DNA of 16,163 nucleotides from Wenzhouxiangella sp. (lineage in GTDB: Bacteria > Pseudomonadota > Gammaproteobacteria > Xanthomonadales > Wenzhouxiangellaceae): assembly GCA_007121485.1 (NCBI GenBank), contig SKKM01000012.1:1-16163 (forward strand). Direction: 5' to 3'. Shown piece after piece: positions 1 through 6,709 of this stretch. Numbering within the stretch: the first letter of the stretch is position 1; the number at the start of each line of letters is the position of its first letter. The position numbers and the translations under genes are program-made. The notes beneath the pieces are model-generated. The model was given only the letters and a program-made list of their open reading frames with translations, made no database searches and was not told the DNA's origin.

Positions 1-234
1 CAGGTAGATCAGGGAAAAGATCACCGTGCCGTAGAACAGCCACAGCCACCAGCGCGGCATGGGATTGTTGAGTTCTTCCAGGTCCTCGTCCCAGACATGC
101 CCGGTGGTTTCCTGGCCTTCGCGGTTGGTGCCGGTCGGCACCTTGGTCTTGCCGGTGGCGATGAACAGCCACACCATGCCGGCGGTGAAGGCCAGCGTGA
201 TGATGACCACGAACCAGTGCCAGAACGCACTCAT
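1..234 (-). CDS. ccoP: cbb3-type cytochrome c oxidase subunit CcoP, N-terminal part (cut by window edge)
   Basis: CcoP is the membrane-anchored di-heme cytochrome c of the cbb3 oxidase and passes electrons to CcoO. Only the first 78 residues are visible, and the gene runs off the left edge still in frame. They match a FixP N-terminal domain: a first membrane span at residues 5-26, a polar stretch containing TTGHVWDEDLEELNNPMPRW (residues 43-62), then the start of a second span rich in Trp and Leu. The typical CcoP text 'DEDLEELNNPMPRWW' makes the assignment firm. The c-heme domains lie outside the window. The start ATG (232-234) overlaps the ccoQ stop as ATGA. It is preceded by a strong ribosome site, AAGGAGGG (minus strand, 248-241), inside the end of ccoQ. 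It is the last of the four operon genes seen here. Confidence 0.96.
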   Translation of the reverse strand, partial: MSAFWHWFVVIITLAFTAGMVWLFIATGKTKVPTGTNREGQETTGHVWDEDLEELNNPMPRWWLWLFYGTVIFSLIYL

Positions 235-389
235 GACGAACCCTCCTTGCGTTGTTCTTGCTTGTCCTTCTCATCCAGCGGCAAATGGGCCTGCTCGTCG
301 AAGTCTTCCTTCCTCTTGATGAAAAAGACCCAGATGGTGATGCCGACGAAGGCCAGCATGGCAAAAGCCGTCCACAGTCCGCTGCTCAT
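231..389 (-). CDS. ccoQ: cbb3-type cytochrome c oxidase subunit CcoQ
   Basis: CcoQ is the small, cofactor-free subunit that helps stabilise or assemble the cbb3 oxidase. This copy has 52 residues, normal for the family. It has one membrane span at about residues 5-24, the common CcoQ pattern of a cationic cluster after the span (KRK, 25-27), and a charged cytoplasmic tail rich in Asp, Glu and Lys. Its start overlaps the ccoO stop (ATGA at 389-386) and its stop overlaps the ccoP start (ATGA at 234-231), so the three genes are translationally coupled. The reading frame stays open far upstream across ccoO. The ATG at 389 is chosen because everything before it is ccoO coding sequence in another frame. 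A GGAG about 11 bases upstream can serve as ribosome site. Confidence 0.93.
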   Translation of the reverse strand: MSSGLWTAFAMLAFVGITIWVFFIKRKEDFDEQAHLPLDEKDKQEQRKEGSS

Positions 390-1006
390 CGCTGGTTGGC
401 TCCATTCTGGCCGGTCCACTGCGTGCCCAGGCCCTGCAGGTAGGCGATCAGCGCGTCCATTTCGGTCTTGCCCTGAACGGCGGCCGCGGCGCCTTCGATG
501 TCTTCCTCGCTGTAGGGGTGACCCAGGCGCTTCAGCGCGCGCATGCGTTGTTCCACGCGGTCGCCGTTGACCAGGCGATCGGCCAGCCAGGGATAGGCCG
601 GCATGTTGGATTCCGGGACCACGGCGCGCGGGTCCATCATGTGCAGGTAGTGCCACTCGTCGCTGTAGCGCCCGCCGACCCGGGCCAGGTCGGGACCGGT
701 GCGCTTCGATCCCCACTGGAACGGCCGGTCGTAGACGAATTCGCCGGCCACCGAGTAATGGCCGTAGCGCTCGGTCTCCGAGCGGAACGGGCGGATCTGC
801 TGGCTATGGCAGCCGTAGCAGCCTTCGGAGACGTAGACGTCGTAGCCGGCCAGGCGCAGCGGGCTGTAGGGCTTGACGCCGTCGGCCGGCTGGACGATTG
901 CGCCCTTGAACATCAGCGGCACGATCTCGACCAGTCCGCCGAAGCTGATGGCGATCACGATGAGGATGGCCATCAGGCCGATGTTTTTTTCGATCTTTTC
1001 ATGCAT
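386..1006 (-). CDS. ccoO: cbb3-type cytochrome c oxidase subunit CcoO (mono-heme cytochrome c)
   Basis: CcoO is the membrane-bound mono-heme cytochrome c that takes electrons from CcoP and delivers them to the heme b/heme b3-CuB centre in CcoN. The 206-residue product has an N-terminal anchor (about residues 10-32). It has one heme c attachment motif, CYGCH (C63, C66, H67), followed by the family text SQQIRPFRSETERYG. A methionine in ESNMPAYPW (M135) is the probable distal heme ligand. Length and motif spacing are normal for FixO/CcoO. The start ATG at 1006 is preceded by GAGGAGC at good spacing. ccoN ends 25 bases upstream and ccoQ overlaps the stop, so this is the second gene of the operon. 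Confidence 0.97.
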   Translation of the reverse strand: MHEKIEKNIGLMAILIVIAISFGGLVEIVPLMFKGAIVQPADGVKPYSPLRLAGYDVYVSEGCYGCHSQQIRPFRSETERYGHYSVAGEFVYDRPFQWGSKRTGPDLARVGGRYSDEWHYLHMMDPRAVVPESNMPAYPWLADRLVNGDRVEQRMRALKRLGHPYSEEDIEGAAAAVQGKTEMDALIAYLQGLGTQWTGQNGANQR

Positions 1007-1031
1007 GGTTACTTGCTCCTCGAATACGCGA

Positions 1032-2459
1032 TCAGGCGTGGGTCGGTTCGGGAACCGGCACTTCCTCGGCCCGCTTCGGCGCCATCTGCCAGGTCTTGTA
1101 GACGTTGTAGACCATGAAGAACATGCCCGACAGGAACACGAGGCCGCCGAGCAGGCGCAGGTAGTAGTACGGATAGGTCGCCTGCAGTACTTCGACGAAG
1201 GTGTAGGTCAGGGTGCCGTCCTCGTTGAAGGTGCGCCACATCAGGCCCTGCATCACGCCGGCGATCCACATGGCGACGATGTAGAGCACGGTGCCGATGG
1301 TCGAGGTCCAGAAGTGCCACTCGATCAGGCGGATCGAGTACATCCTTTCGACCCCGAACAGCCGCGGAAACAGGCTGTACAGCGCGCCGATCGAGATCAT
1401 CGCAACCCAGCCCAGCGCGCCGGCGTGGACGTGGCCGATGGTCCAGTCGGTGTAGTGCGACAGGGCATTGACGGTCTTGATCGACATCATCGGCCCTTCG
1501 AAGGTCGACATGCCGTAGAAGGACAGCGCCACGATCATGAAGCGCAGGATCGGGTCGGTTCTGAGTTTGTGCCAGGCACCCGACAGGGTCATGATGCCGT
1601 TGATCATGCCGCCCCAGCTCGGCGCCAGCAGCATGATCGAGAAGATCATCCCCAGGGTCTGCACCCAGTCGGGCAGGGCCGTGTAGTGCAGGTGGTGCGG
1701 GCCGGCCCACATATAGATGGCGATCAGCGACCAGAAGTGCACGATGGACAGGCGGTAGGAATAGATCGGGCGCCCGGCCTGCTTGGGCACGAAGTAATAC
1801 ATCATTCCAAGGAAGCCGGCGGTCAGGAAGAAGCCGACCGCGTTATGGCCGTACCACCACTGCACCATGGCATCGACGGTGCCGGAGTAGATCGGGTAGG
1901 AGTGGGTCAGCCCGGTCGGCAGCGCCAGGTTGTTGACGATGTGCAGCACGGCCACGGTCAGGATGAAGGCGCCGAAGAACCAGTTGGCCACGTAGATGTG
2001 CTTGACCTTGCGCTTGACGATGGTACCGAAGAAAACGATGGCGTAGGACACCCAGACCACCGCGACCAGCACCGCCAGCGGCCAGATCAGCTCGGCGTAT
2101 TCCTTGCCCATGGTCAGACCCAGGGGCAGGGTGATCGCCGCTCCGACAATGACCGCCTGCCAGCCCCAGAAGGTGAACGAGGCCAGCCCGTCGGAAAACA
2201 GCCGCGCATGGCAGGTGCGCTGCACGCAGTAGTAGCTGGTGGCGAACAGTGCGGATCCGCCGAAGGCGAAGATCACCGCGTTGGTGTGCAGCGGCCGCAG
2301 CCGGCCGTAGCTCAGCCAGGGAATCTCCCAGCCCAGCCCGGGCCAGATCAATTGCGCTGCGATGAATACGCCGACCAGCATGCCGACGATGCCCCAGACC
2401 ACGGTCATGACGGCAAATTGCCGGATGACCTTGTCGTTGTAGGTGGTGCCCTGGCTCAT
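1032..2459 (-). CDS. ccoN: cbb3-type cytochrome c oxidase catalytic subunit CcoN
   Basis: CcoN is the twelve-span catalytic subunit that reduces oxygen to water with high affinity and pumps protons. The 475-residue product carries all expected ligands: H58 and H345 for low-spin heme b, H343 for heme b3, and H205, H255 and H256 for CuB. Y249 is the tyrosine expected to be cross-linked to a CuB histidine. These positions run two below the Pseudomonas stutzeri numbering as I recall it. The frame is open 27 codons further upstream. The ATG at 2459 is preferred because it begins the typical MSQ...YNDKVIRQFAVMTVVWG text and has GAGGG a few bases upstream. Those extra codons would also cover the FNR box. 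It is the first gene of ccoNOQP and probably induced at low oxygen. Confidence 0.97.
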   Translation of the reverse strand: MSQGTTYNDKVIRQFAVMTVVWGIVGMLVGVFIAAQLIWPGLGWEIPWLSYGRLRPLHTNAVIFAFGGSALFATSYYCVQRTCHARLFSDGLASFTFWGWQAVIVGAAITLPLGLTMGKEYAELIWPLAVLVAVVWVSYAIVFFGTIVKRKVKHIYVANWFFGAFILTVAVLHIVNNLALPTGLTHSYPIYSGTVDAMVQWWYGHNAVGFFLTAGFLGMMYYFVPKQAGRPIYSYRLSIVHFWSLIAIYMWAGPHHLHYTALPDWVQTLGMIFSIMLLAPSWGGMINGIMTLSGAWHKLRTDPILRFMIVALSFYGMSTFEGPMMSIKTVNALSHYTDWTIGHVHAGALGWVAMISIGALYSLFPRLFGVERMYSIRLIEWHFWTSTIGTVLYIVAMWIAGVMQGLMWRTFNEDGTLTYTFVEVLQATYPYYYLRLLGGLVFLSGMFFMVYNVYKTWQMAPKRAEEVPVPEPTHA

Positions 2460-2525
2460 GGAATGACCCTCTGTAAAGATGTCCCTGCAATCCCTCAAAT
2501 ATTGCGGAGACTCGCTGGCCGATAA

Positions 2526-2541
2526 TTTGATGAATATCAAA
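2526..2541 (-). promoter_or_regulatory. FNR/ANR-type binding box in the ccoN promoter
   Basis: The sequence TTTGATGAATATCAAA contains a perfect FNR-family consensus (TTGAT-N4-ATCAA, 2527-2540). Its centre lies about 74 bases upstream of the ccoN start codon. On the minus strand, a CAATAT or TATTTG hexamer near 2496-2504 could act as the -10 element, which would put the box near -41 to -44, the usual place for FNR class II activation. FNR/ANR control of ccoNOQP is well known in proteobacteria. That it works here is inferred from sequence. The site is symmetrical and could also affect the divergent DUF2868 gene. Confidence 0.85.
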
Positions 2542-2594
2542 TTTGCTTGAATTAGGCCGCTCTGATTGACCGGTCGTCCTCTATCGGGTCGCCC

Positions 2595-2600
2595 TATAAT
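2595..2600 (+). promoter_or_regulatory. possible -10 element for the DUF2868-DUF3482 unit
   Basis: A consensus TATAAT lies 35 bases before the GTG start at 2636. The only good -35 match upstream (TTGACC, 2566-2571) is 23 bases away, longer than the ideal 17, so the promoter would be weak or depend on an activator. This is a call from sequence pattern only. Confidence 0.4.
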
Positions 2601-2635
2601 CGGAGCCTGTCATCCACACGGGGCGCCCCGCAGCG

Positions 2636-4078
2636 GTGAGCAAGGACCGCATATCCGCCGCTGACTGGCTGCTGGCAGAAACCGTGCGCCTGCACGAGGA
2701 GCGCCATGGCCGCAGCAGCGATGACGACACCGCCAATGCGTTGGCGCGCAGCTCGGCGTCCGGCCTGACGGGGCGGCTGGTGCGGCGGGCGGCGGCGCTG
2801 CCGGCGTCGGCAGCGGTCCGCCCGGATCTGGCGCGCTTGCGCCGACTCGCCTTCCGGTTGGCCTGGGTGGTGCTGGTTCTGGCCGCCCTGGCCGGCACCC
2901 TGGCCGCGTTCGCCAGTACGGCGGAGCGCGGGATCGGTTTCCTGCTCGCCGCGTCCTCCCTGCTGGCACTGCCGACCCTGATGCTCCTGGCCTGGCTGAT
3001 CCTGATGCTGGCCACCCGGCCGTCGCGGGCATCGGCCAGCCTGAGCGGCGGCCTGCTGGCGCTGGGCATCAGCCGCCTGGGGCCGCGCCTGCTGAGCGGC
3101 CCCCTGGCCGCCGAGACCGTTGCCGCCAGCGGCGGCCTCTTGGGCACGGCGACCGGGCGCTGGGCGCTCGGGACCCTGGCGCATCTGTTCTGGGTGGTCT
3201 ACAGCTTGAGCGCGCTGGTGGTACTGGCGCTGCTGTTCTCCGTGGCCCAGTACGACTTGAGCTGGGGCACGACCCTGCTCAGCGACGAGGCCGTGGTTGG
3301 CTTGATCAGCGCGCTGGCCTGGCTGCCCGCGCAACTCGGGCTGATCGAGGCGCCGGAGGCGGGCTGGATCCTGGCCGGCCGCGAAGGACACCAACCCGGC
3401 GCGGCGCGCGCCGAGTGGGCCACTTTCCTGCTCGCGCTGGTCCTGGTCTACGGCTTGCTGCCGCGCCTGTTTCTGGTCATGTTCAGCGCGCTGCTGGCGC
3501 TGGTCGGGCTGCGCCGGCTCAAGCTGGATACGCGCCAGCCCGGTTACCTGCGCCTGGCCGGCGTGCTGAGCGACGGTGCCGAAACCGATGTGCATGGCGA
3601 GGCGCCGGAGGCGGCGGTTGCACGCCAGCGCCGCGCACCGCGCAACGCCGATGGCCCGCCCCTGCTGGTCGGCATGGAACTGGAGAAACCGGACTGGCCG
3701 GTCGCCTTGCCGGGACTGTCCTGTCAGGTGCTGGGCCGGGCCGACACCCGCGCCCAGCGCCGCCAGCTGCTGGCGGCGGCGGAAGGCTTCCTGCGTCCGC
3801 CGCCGGCGCTGATTGCGCACTGCTCGGCGCTGCGCACGCCCGACGAGGGCGGCGCTCGCTTCCTGACCCGCCTGGCCGACGCGGCCGAGACCCTGCTGGT
3901 GATCTGGCTCGACGACACCGGGCGCCTGGCAGCGCGGGACATCGATCCGCGTGAGCGGATTGCCGACTGGCGCCGCCTCGCCGATCAGGCCGGCGCCGCG
4001 CTGGTGGTGCTGGACGTCGATCATCCGGACGCCGGCGCCCTGGCCGAACTGCATGCGCTGCTGGAGCAGCGGCAATGA
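2636..4078 (+). CDS. DUF2868 family inner-membrane protein
   Basis: This 480-residue membrane protein matches the DUF2868 family, which has no known biochemical function. I assign it by overall pattern and by the DUF3482 GTPase gene that directly follows, a pairing familiar from pseudomonads and relatives. A short hydrophilic N-terminus (1-65) is followed by hydrophobic segments at about 72-92, 100-127, 183-204 and 262-293. The loop between the last two contains YDLSWGTTLLSDE, a family-like motif. The last 180 residues are soluble, mixed alpha/beta in character, and end in a run of Leu/Val strands and Asp residues. The start is a GTG. No strong ribosome site is visible, and a 12-base perfect palindrome (2619-2630) sits just before the start. 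The stop overlaps the next start as ATGA. Confidence 0.82.
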   Translation: MSKDRISAADWLLAETVRLHEERHGRSSDDDTANALARSSASGLTGRLVRRAAALPASAAVRPDLARLRRLAFRLAWVVLVLAALAGTLAAFASTAERGIGFLLAASSLLALPTLMLLAWLILMLATRPSRASASLSGGLLALGISRLGPRLLSGPLAAETVAASGGLLGTATGRWALGTLAHLFWVVYSLSALVVLALLFSVAQYDLSWGTTLLSDEAVVGLISALAWLPAQLGLIEAPEAGWILAGREGHQPGAARAEWATFLLALVLVYGLLPRLFLVMFSALLALVGLRRLKLDTRQPGYLRLAGVLSDGAETDVHGEAPEAAVARQRRAPRNADGPPLLVGMELEKPDWPVALPGLSCQVLGRADTRAQRRQLLAAAEGFLRPPPALIAHCSALRTPDEGGARFLTRLADAAETLLVIWLDDTGRLAARDIDPRERIADWRRLADQAGAALVVLDVDHPDAGALAELHALLEQRQ

Positions 4079-5502
4079 GCCGGGCCGAGCGCAAGCCGCT
4101 GCGGCTGGCCGTGGTCGGGCACACCAACACCGGCAAGACCTCGCTGATCCGGACCCTGCTGCACCGGCGCGATTTCGGCGAGATCAACAACCGCGGCGGC
4201 ACGACGCGGCAGGTCGCCTCGGCCGCGCTTTCGGTGGACAGCGAGACGCTGATCACGCTGTACGATTCGCCCGGGCTGGAAGACGCTCCCGGTCTGATCG
4301 AGTGGCTGGAATCCCAGCCCGGTGAGCGCCACGATGGTCCCGGCCGGATTCATCGCCTGCTGACCGACGACCGTGCCCGCGCCCGTTTCGACCACGAGGC
4401 GCGCGTGCTCGATCTGATGCTCAACGTTGACGTGGCCCTGTACGTCATCGACGCGCGCGAGCCGGTGCTGGAAAAGTACCAGGACGAGTTGGCCGTGCTC
4501 GCCCTGTGCGCGCGCCCGATCCTGGCCGTGCTCAACTTCGTCGTCAGTCCTGACAGCCGCGAAACCGAGTGGCGCGACGCCCTGGCCCGGGTCGGCCTGC
4601 ACACGGTGCTGGCTTTCGATGCGGTGGTGCGTGATCCGGCCACCGAACGCCGTCTGTTCGAGAAACTGGCCAGCCAGCTGGACGCCCATGCCGAGACGCT
4701 CGAGGCCTGGATGAGTCACCGTCGTGACGAGGAAGACGAGCGGCTGGCCGCCGCCGGCCTGACCATCGCCGAGTTGCTGATCGACGTCGCTGCGGCCGAG
4801 CGCATGGCCGAGCTGGCTTCGCCGAGCCAGCGCGAGCGTGCCATGGACGATCTGCGCCAGGCGGTGCGGGCGCGCGAGCAGGTCTGCGTGGGCACGCTGC
4901 TGGACCTGTACCGTTTTGGTCGCGAGGACTACGCCGACGAGGATCTGCCGCTGACGGACGGGCGCTGGTCGGAGGATCCGTTCGACCCGGACACGCTGCG
5001 CTATCACGGCATCCGCACCACGGGCCATGCCGGCATCGGCGCCGGGGCGGGTGCCGTGGTGGATGTTGCCACCGGCGGCCTGACGCTGGGCACGGGCACC
5101 CTGGTAGGGGCAGCCCTGGGCACCGGCGTGGGTCTGGCCCGTGGCTTCGGCGTGCGCATCGGCGATCGCCTGCGCGGTCGCGAGCGACTGATGGTCGACG
5201 ATGCCACACTGCGGCTGCTGGCTTCGCGCCAGCTCAAGCTCCTGGCCGGTCTGCGCCAGCGCGGCCACGCTGCCCGGCTGCCGCTGCCCGCCGCGGCGCG
5301 GGAACGCTGGGCGGTGGAGCGCCTGCCGGCCCCCTTGCGCAGCGCCAGGCGACATTCGTCCTGGTCGACGCTCAACCCCGGGTCTATGCCTGACGCGGCG
5401 GGAGCCCCCCAGGCGGCGAGTCGCCTGGCCCGTGCGTTGATCGAGGACCTTGAACGGGAGTCTGCCGAGGTGCCAGGCGCCTCCGCGGCGGCCGACGACT
5501 GA
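4075..5502 (+). CDS. DUF3482 family GTPase (YfjP/Era-like G domain)
   Basis: The 475-residue protein begins with a P-loop GTPase domain. G1 is GHTNTGKTS (G15-S23), the G2 threonine lies in GGTTRQ (41-46), and G3 is DSPG (64-67). The G4 position reads LNFV (153-156): the Asn is kept, but the Lys and Asp that give guanine specificity are absent. A C-terminal DUF3482-like region follows. It includes a glycine-rich hydrophobic stretch (about 319-358) of glycine-zipper type that could insert into or lie on the membrane. The role is unknown. The 4-base overlap with the DUF2868 gene and their frequent pairing suggest a membrane-associated switch acting with that protein. A GGAG eight bases before the ATG fits coupled translation. 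No clear terminator is seen after the stop. Confidence 0.85.
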   Translation: MSRAERKPLRLAVVGHTNTGKTSLIRTLLHRRDFGEINNRGGTTRQVASAALSVDSETLITLYDSPGLEDAPGLIEWLESQPGERHDGPGRIHRLLTDDRARARFDHEARVLDLMLNVDVALYVIDAREPVLEKYQDELAVLALCARPILAVLNFVVSPDSRETEWRDALARVGLHTVLAFDAVVRDPATERRLFEKLASQLDAHAETLEAWMSHRRDEEDERLAAAGLTIAELLIDVAAAERMAELASPSQRERAMDDLRQAVRAREQVCVGTLLDLYRFGREDYADEDLPLTDGRWSEDPFDPDTLRYHGIRTTGHAGIGAGAGAVVDVATGGLTLGTGTLVGAALGTGVGLARGFGVRIGDRLRGRERLMVDDATLRLLASRQLKLLAGLRQRGHAARLPLPAAARERWAVERLPAPLRSARRHSSWSTLNPGSMPDAAGAPQAASRLARALIEDLERESAEVPGASAAADD

Positions 5503-5668
5503 AAATCAGCGCTGGTAATTCGTTTCCGCGTGAGTTACACTCGGCATGCCTGTAGATTATGGCAGTGAGTGTTCAGGTCGTTATCCCTCCCGGTTTGCCT
5601 CCGAAAACCCCCCTCTCATAAGCTGCACGCTTTCTCTTTTTTTGCAATTTCAAGAAGGTAGTAAGAAC
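5503..5668 (+). promoter_or_regulatory. promoter and long leader of the cold-shock gene
   Basis: This 166-base gap between the GTPase stop and the cold-shock start has no convincing reading frame. The first part holds weak sigma-70-like elements (TTACAC at 5535-5540, GATTAT at 5555-5560, poor spacing). The second half is pyrimidine-rich, with C6 and T7 runs, and ends in AAGGTAG before the ATG. A long leader is typical of cspA-type genes, whose messages are controlled after transcription. I found no good match to a canonical cold box. Confidence 0.4.
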
Positions 5669-5872
5669 ATGGCAACTGGTTCCGTCAAGTGGTTCAACGA
5701 GGCGAAGGGTTTCGGTTTCATCAGTCAGGATGATGGTGGCAAGGACGTATTCGTGCATTTCAGCGCCATCCAGGGCAGCGGCTTCAAGACGCTGGCCGAA
5801 GGTCAGAAGGTCTCCTTCGACATTCAGGACGGCCCGAAAGGCCCGCAGGCTGCGAACGTCCAGCCTGCCTGA
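5669..5872 (+). CDS. CspA-family cold-shock protein
   Basis: A 67-residue single cold-shock domain, the usual length, that binds single-stranded RNA and DNA and acts as an RNA chaperone. The sequence opens MATGSVKWFNEAKGFGFI. It has RNP1 (KGFGFI, residues 13-18) and RNP2 (VFVHF, 27-31), and it ends GPQAANVQ, as expected. The frame is open 41 codons further upstream. The ATG at 5669 is chosen because it begins the family's canonical N-terminus and follows an AAGGTAG ribosome site. It is a monocistronic gene closed by a strong terminator. Which Csp paralogue it is cannot be told from sequence alone, and whether it responds to cold or is constitutive is unknown. Confidence 0.96.
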   Translation: MATGSVKWFNEAKGFGFISQDDGGKDVFVHFSAIQGSGFKTLAEGQKVSFDIQDGPKGPQAANVQPA

Positions 5873-5900
5873 TCGTCCGACCTGGCAACAGGTTTTCACG

Positions 5901-5927
5901 AAAACCCCGCCTCGTGCGGGGTTTTTT
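5901..5927 (+). terminator. intrinsic terminator of the cold-shock gene
   Basis: A GC-rich stem (AAACCCCGC at 5902-5910 pairing with GCGGGGTTT at 5916-5924) with a CTCGT loop runs straight into a T6 tract (5922-5927). It lies about 30 bases after the cold-shock stop codon. This is a classic rho-independent terminator. Confidence 0.93.
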
Positions 5928-6005
5928 GATCCAGGTCCATTTTCGGCGTCGACGAGACGCCTACACTGCCGGTTGAGAATATGAAAAAAACCGGCGTGAC
6001 CGCCC

Positions 6006-6704
6006 ATGCATGACTCTTCATCCAGTGAAGCTCCGCTGCCGCTCGATCCGCCACTGAGCGCGGAAGAGGCGCGCGTGCTGGGTTGCCTGATCGAGAAAGA
6101 GGCGACCACCCCCGAGGCGTATCCCCTGACGCAGAATGCCTGCGTCACCGCGGCCAACCAGAAGACCAGCCGTCATCCGGTCATGAAGCTCGATCCCGGG
6201 CGGGTCGGCCAGGCCTTGCGACAGCTCGAGCAGCGCGGCCTGGTCCGCAGCGAATTCGGCTCCCGCGCCAGCCGCTATGCTCACCTGGTGGACAGCGCGA
6301 TGTCGCTGACGCCGGCCCAGCGCACCTTGCTGGGCCTGCTTCTGCTGCGCGGCCCGCAGACCCTGGCCGAACTGTTCGCCCGCAGCGAGCGCCTGCATCG
6401 TTTCGATGATCTGGACGAGGTGCGGTTTTGCCTGGAGCGTTTGGCCGGGCGCGATGCGCCGCTGGTCGTGCAGGTGCCGCGAGGCCCCGGGCAGCGTGAG
6501 GAGCGTTATGCCCAGACCCTGGCCGGGCAGGTCGTCGAGGCCAGTGCGGTCAGTCGCAAGTCGGCAGCCGAGGGCTCCGCCGCAGAGAGGGCCGTGAGCC
6601 CGGATTTGGATCAGCGTCTGAGCGCCCTGGAAAGTCGGGTCGCGGCGCTGGAGGCGGGCATGAAGATGCTCCTGCCCGGCGGGCCCCATTCGCCGTCCCA
6701 GTAG
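6006..6704 (+). CDS. yceH: YceH family protein (DUF480), tandem winged-helix
   Basis: This 232-residue soluble protein belongs to the YceH/DUF480 family. The conserved N-terminal text is present: LSAEEARVLGCLIEKE (17-32), then TPEAYPLT (35-42) and ACVTAANQKTSRHPVM (45-60). Structures of the family show two winged-helix domains, here about residues 15-95 and 98-175. DNA binding is expected from the fold, but no target is established. The C-terminus (about 198-225) has a short heptad-rich helix (LDQRLSALESRVAALE) that may form a coiled coil. No clear ribosome site precedes the ATG. A ten-codon frame starting at 5981 overlaps this start and stops at 6013. The gene converges on the DUF6279 gene with five bases between stops. 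Confidence 0.93.
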   Translation: MHDSSSSEAPLPLDPPLSAEEARVLGCLIEKEATTPEAYPLTQNACVTAANQKTSRHPVMKLDPGRVGQALRQLEQRGLVRSEFGSRASRYAHLVDSAMSLTPAQRTLLGLLLLRGPQTLAELFARSERLHRFDDLDEVRFCLERLAGRDAPLVVQVPRGPGQREERYAQTLAGQVVEASAVSRKSAAEGSAAERAVSPDLDQRLSALESRVAALEAGMKMLLPGGPHSPSQ

Positions 6705-6709
6705 GTTTT

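Noticed and set aside
873..2525. 550-codon open frame on the plus strand across ccoN and ccoO
   Set aside because: It is antisense to ligand-complete ccoN and ccoO. The translation is low-complexity (Gln, His, Asp, Arg, Gly rich), as expected from the codon bias of a GC-rich gene read backwards.
2594..5355. Two long minus-strand frames (493 and 444 codons) opposite the DUF2868 and GTPase genes
   Set aside because: Both are Gln/Ala/Arg-rich reverse readings of real genes. The sense frames have membrane spans and GTPase motifs.
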